A DNA stretch of 13,782 nt from Woeseia sp. (lineage in GTDB: Bacteria > Pseudomonadota > Gammaproteobacteria > Steroidobacterales > Woeseiaceae), in the NCBI GenBank assembly GCA_018701055.1, contig JABIUH010000502.1, forward strand, positions 1-13,782, given 5' to 3'. Within the stretch, counting starts at the first letter, position 1. The number at the start of each line of letters is the position of its first letter. This document shows, piece by piece, positions 1 through 5,316 of this stretch. A model generated the notes under the pieces. It saw nothing but the letters and a program-made list of their open reading frames with translations, had not been told where the DNA came from and did no database searches. The translations under genes were made by a program, and so were the position numbers.

Positions 1-304
1 ACATCAACGTATCGATGTCCAGACCCTTTGCGCCGAGAATTTCGCCGATCAATGCGATTCGATTTCGATTGCGGCACCCGAGCTGGAGGATCGGACTAAA
101 CCCTGCTTCTTTGGCGACAGCCGCTGCAAACGAGGGCGACATATGCGGCTGACCATACTGATTGTCGGTAAAGAGCAAACCATCGACCGTACCGGCAAGA
201 ATTCCTGCATCGGCGATAATCGATTCACGGCTGGATGTCGGTACCAACGGCAACTCAGCCGCGACAACGAAATCCTTTTGGCGTAAGGCGTCTCTAAAAG
301 ACAT
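1..304 (-). CDS. MTHFR-like protein, second copy (partial, 3' end outside window)
   Basis: The reading frame starts at an ATG at 302-304 and stays open to the left edge, giving 101 visible residues. They match the N-terminus of the MTHFR-like gene at 1563-2435 without gaps, at about 55-60% identity by hand. Shared blocks include KDFVV-AELPL near residues 10-20, TDNQYGQPHM near 46-55 and CRNRNR at 77-82, the last being typical of the folate/flavin-binding barrel of methylenetetrahydrofolate reductase (PF02219). The E in AELPL probably matches the conserved N-terminal barrel glutamate. The start is set by this alignment; only a weak purine-rich stretch (GAGA) lies upstream. It follows the propeller gene at 410-1345 after a 105-base gap and is probably co-transcribed with it. 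Family membership is well supported; the actual substrate is unknown. Confidence 0.85.
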   Translation of the reverse strand, partial: MSFRDALRQKDFVVAAELPLVPTSSRESIIADAGILAGTVDGLLFTDNQYGQPHMSPSFAAAVAKEAGFSPILQLGCRNRNRIALIGEILGAKGLDIDTLM

Positions 305-353
305 CAAATTAATTCTCTCATGCGTTCCAAATGGACAGATCAGATTTTGGAGT

Positions 354-371
354 CAACGCAAATAAGCGTTG
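354..371. other. Small stem-loop between propeller copy 2 and MTHFR-like copy 2
   Basis: A perfect 6-bp inverted repeat (CAACGC / GCGTTG) encloses a 6-base loop in the 105-base gap between the two genes. No T-tract follows it on the minus strand, so it is not a convincing intrinsic terminator. It could trim or stabilise the two-gene transcript, or be chance. Confidence 0.3.
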
Positions 372-409
372 CTAACCGCCATCAATCTGTTTGCCTTTTC
401 AATGTGCAG

Positions 410-1345
410 CTAATCATATGGCCAGACTTCTAGACCATGCACAGCATTACGAATGTCCATCGAAAGGTTAACTGTGGCGGCGGTTAAATCAGCTTCCAAA
501 TCATAAAGTGAAATCGTCGACGGTGACGATCCGCCTGCAATCAATTTATCGTTAACCGCACATAGACCACGCCCAAAGGCCTGACGCGCAATCTTCGAAT
601 CGTCAATATTTGTGAATCTGATTTCCGACTCCGGATACTCTTTGACGGAAAATTCCTGGCTTCTTCCATCTCGTCCGACGTAACGAACCGCATTATTTGC
701 TGTGTCGTTAAACAACACACCCTCTCGAAAGGGTTGCGCGTTGTGCGATCCGGTTGGCAACGAACAAACTGTCGAGACCTCATACTGCTGGTTAAGGTGT
801 AGCAGCGCCGGCGTCATCAGTCCGCTAAAATAAATACCGGTCGCATTCACAAAAACACTATTAACGTGGAAATTATTCATCGAACGTGGGCCTGTATCGG
901 AGCGCGGCTCAAAAGTATGGCCACCCCATTTGCGATCGATTTCCATTAAGTGAAAACCCCAAACGAACGCCTTTTGGTCAAGGTCAAACGCTATCAAGCT
1001 ATCGAAGCCGGTAGATGTGAGAAATAGAATTCGATCATGGCGCGAAATCTCGTGGCAATGATGTAAATAGCGATTGCGATATGACGCTGAAATGTTGAAA
1101 TCACGGTCATAGCAAAAAAGTTCGTCACTTGCGGCCACATAAATGTCGTCACCGTCGAATGCAATACCACGCAGGCCGCGATCCGCACCACGTCCTTCGA
1201 AATTGATATCGCCAGAATTCCAATCGACATGCTGTTGGCCAGCTTGCTCTTCAAAATTGATTGTAAAAATACCGCCATGGCTTTCGCCTTGCTGGCTGCC
1301 TCGGACCACTGACGTGGCGACTAACGTCGGAAGTTTCTGGCTCAT
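410..1345 (-). CDS. Beta-propeller-like protein, second copy (possibly TIGR03032/DUF4915-related)
   Basis: 311 residues with no signal peptide or membrane segment, so probably cytoplasmic. Short repeating strand patterns of the type 'GIAFDGDDIYVA', 'ILFLTSTGFDSLIAFD', 'GIYFSG', 'GVLFNDTANNAVRYV' and 'KLIAGGSSPSTISLYD' recur about every 45-50 residues, as in six-bladed beta-propellers (NHL/SMP-30 type). Conserved histidines sit at corresponding blade edges: HHCHE (95-99), GGHTF (143), NNFH (160), GSHN (201) and HGLEVW (303). The layout CHEI, FHVN, SHN resembles the His-containing blade motifs I remember for TIGR03032/DUF4915, but I could not search for this. It is about 79% identical by hand to the product of 2522-3475, from which it differs mainly by a shorter C-terminus. 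No clear Shine-Dalgarno sequence precedes the ATG. A conserved 39-bp box lies 86 bases upstream. Enzymatic function unknown. Confidence 0.85.
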   Translation of the reverse strand: MSQKLPTLVATSVVRGSQQGESHGGIFTINFEEQAGQQHVDWNSGDINFEGRGADRGLRGIAFDGDDIYVAASDELFCYDRDFNISASYRNRYLHHCHEISRHDRILFLTSTGFDSLIAFDLDQKAFVWGFHLMEIDRKWGGHTFEPRSDTGPRSMNNFHVNSVFVNATGIYFSGLMTPALLHLNQQYEVSTVCSLPTGSHNAQPFREGVLFNDTANNAVRYVGRDGRSQEFSVKEYPESEIRFTNIDDSKIARQAFGRGLCAVNDKLIAGGSSPSTISLYDLEADLTAATVNLSMDIRNAVHGLEVWPYD

Positions 1346-1378
1346 ACGATAGGGGCAATCCTTATTACTGAGTAGAAA

Positions 1379-1411
1379 CCGCGGATACTCGCAGAAAACA
1401 GTATGGCGCGG
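1379..1411 (-). promoter_or_regulatory. Candidate leader hairpin of propeller copy 2
   Basis: An inverted repeat with outer arms CCGCG/CGCGG (1379-1383/1407-1411) and inner arms ATACT/AGTAT (1385-1389/1400-1404) lies 34-66 bases upstream of the start codon. The other propeller gene has an unrelated-sequence hairpin at an overlapping distance (3512-3531). The shared position despite divergent sequence is the only hint of function. I see no match to a known riboswitch. Confidence 0.3.
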
Positions 1412-1430
1412 TCGAAATATTGATGCGGCA

Positions 1431-1484
1431 GACAGGATATTCGATCCGGGGATCTTCTGACTAGTCCGCCTACGTGGAAATCAG
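1431..1484 (-). repeat. Conserved upstream box, copy 2 (39-bp core plus flank)
   Basis: The first 39 bases (1431-1469) match 3561-3599 with only two differences. The match continues more weakly to 1484 (about 8 differences over 54 bases). The core contains the 8-bp palindrome GACTAGTC. The box begins 86 bases upstream of the propeller start codon in both copies, while the 85 bases in between are largely diverged. This pattern fits a promoter or operator kept by selection; a leftover of the duplication breakpoint is the alternative. No standard -35/-10 pair is obvious inside it. Confidence 0.6.
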
Positions 1485-1562
1485 TACAAATCAGATCGCT
1501 GCGCTCCCCGCGAATCCCCGTCAGTTAGTATTCCTGTAGATCAAATGACGAAAATCAAGTAT

Positions 1563-2435
1563 TCACAACTTTCCCGCCGTCTCGAGAACCTGCGAAATAG
1601 CATCAATATTCTCTGACACAACAAAATTAACACCGGACACACCGGGAATCGTTGCAATATCGGCGACAAGCTTCCCACATAGATTGATGCCGTCGCTCGA
1701 CGTGAAAGTCCCTGATGTAAATCGATCCACCCAATCGGGTGGAATTAGAGTTCCGCGGCGGTGTTCACGAAACCAGGCCGCGATCTCGGGTGATGTCATT
1801 ACTGCAACACTCACAATCACACTTAGTCGCTGCAACAACTTCTGAGATATCAATGCGGCCATATAACGCCGCAGAATATTCACGTCGACGCAAATCTGCG
1901 TGAAGACCAATTGTGCGCCGCTGGTGGCCTTGGCCATCAACTCTTCTGGAACCCAATCCGGTGCAGGATCATGCACTGCCGCCGACGTCGCAATTAAGAA
2001 ATCGCTGCCCCCGTTGACGCCTTCGTCGTCATCAATCATCCTTGCGGATGCGATCAAATCTTTCGCGTCAGTATCAGTTACGGCCATTGGTCGTGGCTGA
2101 AATCCCTCTGGTAGTGCCCCGCCTCTTATCAGCAACAGGCTATCCACACCCAGAGCACGAGCCCCGAGAAGCTCGCCCAAAAGGGCAACTCGATTTCTAT
2201 TCCTGCAGCTCAATTGAAGAATCGGATTGTAATCGCCGCTTTGCAAAATATTGGCAGCAGCCAGCGGCGTCATATGCGGCTGGCCATATTGATTGTCCGT
2301 CAGCAAAATCCCATCGATGCCATCGCCCAGGCGCTGTGCATCGCTCAATAACGTCTTGCGCGAAGAATCAGGCTTCAACGGAAGTTCGGCGGTGACAACG
2401 AAGTCTTTGGTTTGAAATGCTTTTTTGAAAGACAT
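1563..2435 (-). CDS. Methylenetetrahydrofolate reductase-like protein, first copy
   Basis: 290 residues, close to the length of bacterial single-domain MTHFR (MetF). The fold is a flavin-dependent TIM barrel that, in true MetF, reduces 5,10-methylene-THF to 5-methyl-THF in the cytoplasm. Visible landmarks are AELPL (E17, probably the catalytic-region glutamate), CRNRNR (77-82), the loop RGGALPEGF (104-112), VFTQ (177-180, matching the folate-contacting FTQ of MetF) and the last barrel strand GVSGVNFVV (265-273). The loop lacks the aspartate expected from the family pattern (G-D-P/L); here it is R-G-G. The frame is open up to 2555, but I place the start at 2433-2435 because this MSFKKAF aligns with the start of the paralogue at 1-304. 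An 86-base gap separates it from the propeller gene upstream. It may be a reductase for another one-carbon compound; family call firm, substrate uncertain. Confidence 0.85.
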   Translation of the reverse strand: MSFKKAFQTKDFVVTAELPLKPDSSRKTLLSDAQRLGDGIDGILLTDNQYGQPHMTPLAAANILQSGDYNPILQLSCRNRNRVALLGELLGARALGVDSLLLIRGGALPEGFQPRPMAVTDTDAKDLIASARMIDDDEGVNGGSDFLIATSAAVHDPAPDWVPEELMAKATSGAQLVFTQICVDVNILRRYMAALISQKLLQRLSVIVSVAVMTSPEIAAWFREHRRGTLIPPDWVDRFTSGTFTSSDGINLCGKLVADIATIPGVSGVNFVVSENIDAISQVLETAGKL

Positions 2436-2521
2436 AGTCGAGATCGTATTACTAAGCGAATGAAGACGCAGAGTAGTCGCTGGACGGGGCCCAAACAAGA
2501 CCACGCCGGGAAACACTCTAT

Positions 2522-3475
2522 CTAGTGATCGGTTTCCGCCGAAGTATGCGGCCATACCTCAAGACCATGAATTGCATTACGAATATCCATAGACATGTTG
2601 ACCGAAGCCACCACCTGATCGGCCTCGAGATCGTAGAGTGTAATTGTTGAGGGCGAAGATCCCCCTGCAATAAAACGATCATCTACTACACAAAGTCCGC
2701 GTCCGAATGCTTGTCTGGCAATTTTCGAATCGTCGATTCCCGCGAATTCGATCGCCGACTCCGGGTAGGTTTTGATAGAAAATTCCTGATTTCGGCCATC
2801 GCGGCCGACATATCGAATCGCATCACTGGCCGTATCATTGAAAATAACGCCGTCGCGAAATCGTCTCGCGTTGTGCGTACCGACCGGTAGAGAGCAAACC
2901 TCAGAAACTTCATTTTTTTGATTCAGGTGCAACAAATGAGGAATTCCAAGCCCACTAAAGTAGATGCCGGTTGCATCAACGTACACATTGTTGATATGAA
3001 AGTTATTTACGGGTCGCGGTCCATTTTCTGAGCGTGGCTCAAACGTATGCCCACCCCATTTGTCGTCAAACCTCATCAGGTGGAAACCCCAGATGAATGA
3101 TTTCTGATCCAGGTCGAATGCAAGCAAACTATCGAAGCCTGTAGAAGTAAGGAATAGGAGACGATCCTTGCGTGCTATCTCGTGACAATGACGTAAATAT
3201 CGATTGCGATGCGACGCCGTAATTTTGAAATCGCGGCTGTAGCAAAACAGCTCGTCGCTTGCGGCTACATGAAGGTCGTCGCCGTCGAATGCGATGCCGC
3301 GAAGGCCGCGATCTGCACCGCGCCCCTCGAAATTGATATCAGTGGAATTCCAATCGATATGTTGTTGACCAACCTGGTCTTCAAAGTTGATCGTAAAAAT
3401 ACCACCATGGCTTTCACCTTGTTGGCTACCACGGACCACGGACGTGGCAACAAACGTCGGAAGTTTCTGTTTCAT
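2522..3475 (-). CDS. Beta-propeller-like protein, first copy (possibly TIGR03032/DUF4915-related)
   Basis: 317 residues, paralogue of the product of 410-1345 (about 79% identical by hand, no internal gaps) with a 7-residue longer tail ending SAETDH. It lacks a signal peptide and transmembrane segments. The N-terminal stretch VATSVVRGSQQGESHGG (9-25) is unchanged between the copies, as are CHEI, LTSTGFDSL, KWGGHTFEPRS, RYVGRDGR, DDSKIARQAFGRGLC and AGGSSPST. Such invariant blocks mark likely active-site or interface loops. The conserved histidines (in HCHE, GGHTF, NFH, THN and HGLEVW) could line a metal or substrate site at the centre of the propeller; that is inference. It is the first gene of a two-gene unit with the MTHFR-like gene, preceded by a leader of about 85 bases and a conserved 39-bp box. 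No strong Shine-Dalgarno sequence is seen. Confidence 0.85.
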   Translation of the reverse strand: MKQKLPTFVATSVVRGSQQGESHGGIFTINFEDQVGQQHIDWNSTDINFEGRGADRGLRGIAFDGDDLHVAASDELFCYSRDFKITASHRNRYLRHCHEIARKDRLLFLTSTGFDSLLAFDLDQKSFIWGFHLMRFDDKWGGHTFEPRSENGPRPVNNFHINNVYVDATGIYFSGLGIPHLLHLNQKNEVSEVCSLPVGTHNARRFRDGVIFNDTASDAIRYVGRDGRNQEFSIKTYPESAIEFAGIDDSKIARQAFGRGLCVVDDRFIAGGSSPSTITLYDLEADQVVASVNMSMDIRNAIHGLEVWPHTSAETDH

Positions 3476-3511
3476 TTGAAAGGGGCGATCCCAGTTACGG
3501 ATAGGAAGTAG

Positions 3512-3531
3512 CGTTCGCAGGCAGGCGAACG
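3512..3531 (-). promoter_or_regulatory. Candidate leader hairpin of propeller copy 1
   Basis: A perfect 7-bp inverted repeat (CGTTCGC / GCGAACG) with a 6-base loop lies 37-56 bases upstream of the start codon. A longer-range GTTAC/GTAAC pair (3494-3498/3531-3535) touches it. It is not followed by a T-run on the minus strand, so it is a poor terminator for the gene ending at 3591. A hairpin occupies the equivalent place in the second copy. Confidence 0.35.
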
Positions 3532-3560
3532 TAACGAGCTTTGATCCTGCCTACGAAATA

Positions 3561-3614
3561 GACAGGATATTCGATTTGGGGATCTTCTGACTAGTCCGCA
3601 AGCACGAAAATCAG
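3561..3614 (-). repeat. Conserved upstream box, copy 1 (39-bp core plus flank)
   Basis: Counterpart of 1431-1484; the core 3561-3599 differs at two positions. This copy overlaps the stop codon (3591-3593) and last codons of the DUF11-type fragment, so either the box was present before that gene reached its present end, or the duplicated segment began inside the 3' end of that gene. The distance to the propeller start codon is identical to that in the other copy. Confidence 0.6.
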
Positions 3615-4382
3615 CTTGAGGCTAACCGTCGTCTTCGCTGCAATCGCAATAATGACCCAACTGACAGTAGAGATAAGAACGCCAGGCCCAGCGAGGCCGC
3701 CACCACTGTCTGCTGAACTTACCGCAGGCGCAGGAACGGTACCCACGGTAACCTGACCGGAAACGTTGCTGTTCGACATATCCCGGTCAACTTCGTTGGT
3801 GGTAACAGAGACACTATAAGACTGCGGCCCAACCGTAATACCCGTAATTTCAAGCGATAGTTGGCCACTCGCCTGTGCGCCAAAAGTCGTTGCATCACAG
3901 GTAACAATGGAACGTGAGACGTTGCAGGTACCCGAATCCCAGCTTGCCGTGTCGATCTCTATCCCAGCATTTGGCGTTACCGTCAAGGTGACATCGGTTG
4001 CTTGCAGAGGCGCCGAATTGGCTACACCCAGATTTATCGTGGTGCTCTCGTTGGGTTCGACCTGCACTGCATTGGCAACTGTCACGACAATATCGATTGC
4101 TGGGTCGATTGTTAAGCGAGCCGTACTCTGATTGTTGTTTGAATTAGCATCACCGTCTGCACTTACGGTCGACGAAAAATCCGCCGTTCCAACCGTTGGT
4201 GTTGTGACCGTGACGGTGAGCGTCTCACCTGAACCAGCCGGAACAGTGCCAACACTACAACTAACGTTGCCAGCCCCGCTCGTGCAACTACCTGCACTTA
4301 CAACGGCACTTTGCATCGACACGTTCGCCGGTATCGAAACATCCACAACTACATTGGCAATATCCCTACGACGCTCCTCCAA
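3591..4382 (-). CDS. DUF11-type repeat protein, C-terminal fragment of a disrupted gene
   Basis: 263 residues if read from a TTG at 4380-4382, but the frame is open further upstream and a true independent start is doubtful. Two immunoglobulin-like DUF11-type repeats are visible: residues about 9-85 (ANVVVDVSIPANV, then SCTSG and TADFSSTVSADGD) and about 93-210 (ATDVTLTVTPNAGIEI, SGTCNVSRSIVTCD). A Gly-rich spacer (SGGGLAGPG) and one hydrophobic segment (VLISTVSWVIIAIAA) followed by lysine form a C-terminal anchor like a sorting tail. Such proteins sit on the cell surface or in the envelope. The N-terminal part with the signal peptide lies in another frame at 4349-4666, overlapping by 34 bases. 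Probably one gene broken by deletion and frameshift; possibly a sequencing error adds to it. Confidence 0.6.
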   Translation of the reverse strand: MEERRRDIANVVVDVSIPANVSMQSAVVSAGSCTSGAGNVSCSVGTVPAGSGETLTVTVTTPTVGTADFSSTVSADGDANSNNNQSTARLTIDPAIDIVVTVANAVQVEPNESTTINLGVANSAPLQATDVTLTVTPNAGIEIDTASWDSGTCNVSRSIVTCDATTFGAQASGQLSLEITGITVGPQSYSVSVTTNEVDRDMSNSNVSGQVTVGTVPAPAVSSADSGGGLAGPGVLISTVSWVIIAIAAKTTVSLKLIFVLAD

Positions 4383-4666
4383 CGAAAAATATCGAGATCG
4401 TCTTCCAACTGTAGATTCGTCAGGTTTTTGGAGCCAGTGTCCGTGATGACAAACGTGATGGGCACTCGGTAGGTGTTGTTACCGATGGATACAACGTCAC
4501 CGGCAGTCTTTTCAAAGTGCAGATCAGCAGCAGCGGAAGCTTGCGAAGGAAACAGTGCCGTAAACGCGAGCAATAGCAAACCAACTACGAAATACCGTGC
4601 GGGTAATTCGCTCAGTCGATAACGCTTGAACAGTGAGCAAGACGCCCACCTACGCGGGGTATTCAT
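4349..4666 (-). CDS. DUF11-type exported protein, N-terminal fragment of a disrupted gene
   Basis: 105 residues. A signal peptide is clear: basic residues, then YFVVGLLLLAFTALF (25-39) and an AxA site at about 43-46 (QASAA). After it comes the beginning of a DUF11-like domain (DLHFEKTAGDVVSIGNNTYRV, ITFVITDTGSKNLTNLQLED), which stops after about one third of its usual length and runs into out-of-frame residues RWRSVVGILPM before the stop. A good ribosome site (GAGAGG, five bases before ATG) supports the start. The downstream frame (3591-4382) carries the remaining repeats, so this is best read as the 5' part of one broken gene. Whether the secreted fragment has a function is unknown. Confidence 0.6.
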   Translation of the reverse strand: MNTPRRWASCSLFKRYRLSELPARYFVVGLLLLAFTALFPSQASAAADLHFEKTAGDVVSIGNNTYRVPITFVITDTGSKNLTNLQLEDDLDIFRWRSVVGILPM

Positions 4667-5108
4667 CTGCGCCTCTCGTCGCCTGATGCCGGATGTGCAC
4701 GCAGATCAATCCCTGATCACCGCGATACGCTCCGTTGTCCCTTATATTGTTGTTTTTTCGGGACTTTTTATTATGTGGTCGTGCCCTGCTGCCGTTAGAT
4801 GCAGCCTGCCTGCTCGACCCGCTTATCAACTGAGTGTAGGGGGATTTTGGTCAAGAAGATACTTATTTTACATAACCTTACATCGCAATCTTCTCGAACA
4901 TTATCACTAAAGTCTGGAGCGATTGGAGGTTGGGTAAGAACAGGTTAGCCACGGCATGCTCGTCGCGGTTTCCGTCGTCGTGACGGATCAGATGAATAAA
5001 CACAGGATTCGTTCGGGCGACAATTTACATGGGTCAACATGGGCGACACGAATTTTAAATCCACATCGCAGTGCGGAGCGCACCTAGATGAATTGCTTCG
5101 TCAGTTGA
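4667..5108. other. Gap without a recognised gene
   Basis: This stretch lies between the DUF11-type gene and the stem-loop cluster. It must contain the promoter of the DUF11-type gene. A minus-strand TATAAG (revcomp of 4742-4747) and a TTGACC near 4852-4857 are possible elements but do not form a well-spaced pair. An imperfect structure with arms GGTCG/CGACC (4777-4781/4815-4819) and GCTGC/GCAGC (4788-4792/4801-4805) would lie in or near the leader. The plus-strand frame at 4626-4910 has no recognisable domain and overlaps the signal-peptide region, so I do not call it a gene. Confidence 0.4.
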
Positions 5109-5203
5109 CCGGCAACTTCCCGTTGCCGGCCCTTCGGGCGAACGTCGTTCGTCCTAAATCGCTCCCGTCGATTTAGTCGTTCCTCGAAAAAACGGGAGGG
5201 GGT
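5109..5203. other. Packed stem-loop cluster with possible pseudoknot
   Basis: Four consecutive inverted repeats, nearly end to end: a perfect 8-bp stem CCGGCAAC/GTTGCCGG with loop TTCCC (5109-5129); a 4-bp GCCC/GGGC (5129-5139); a 5-bp CGAAC/GTTCG (5139-5151); and a perfect 8-bp CTAAATCG/CGATTTAG (5154-5161/5169-5176). The seven-base loop of the last, CTCCCGT (5162-5168), is exactly complementary to ACGGGAG at 5192-5198, an H-type pseudoknot arrangement. No protein frame explains this. It might be a small RNA, a processed 3' trailer, or a folded-DNA element; no family is recognised. Confidence 0.5.
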
Positions 5204-5236
5204 CTTCGCGATGACGAATCTTTCGTCATCGCGAAG
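5204..5236 (-). terminator. Strong hairpin, candidate terminator of the molybdenum hydroxylase operon
   Basis: A perfect 15-bp inverted repeat (5204-5218 with 5222-5236; inner arms ATGACGAA/TTCGTCAT) has a 3-base loop. It begins 80 bases after the stop codon of the large-subunit gene. On the minus strand a T6 run follows, but about ten bases past the stem rather than directly, so termination by this element is plausible but not textbook. The stem is stable enough to act on either strand or as a 3' end protector. Confidence 0.5.
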
Positions 5237-5316
5237 CACCAGATGGTTAAACGCGTTATTCGATCAGGTTACCGTTTGCATTGATCAACAAGAGCGACGC
5301 GCAGCGATCCAATTTT

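Noticed and set aside
2436..2555. 40-residue upstream extension of the MTHFR-like protein
   Set aside because: It would overlap the propeller gene, and the paralogue alignment begins at MSFKK.
3476..3560. Tetrahydrofolate or other known riboswitch in the propeller leader
   Set aside because: I looked for conserved cores of folate, c-di-GMP and related riboswitches and saw none; only simple hairpins are present.
4349..4472. Programmed -1 frameshift joining the two DUF11-type fragments
   Set aside because: The shift direction fits, but the T5 run is not a canonical X XXY YYZ heptamer in the right frame, and the joined product would still lack most of a domain, so breakage is more likely.
4626..4910. 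94-residue plus-strand frame with a hydrophobic stretch
   Set aside because: No family resemblance, no clear ribosome site and overlap with the signal-peptide end of a minus-strand gene.
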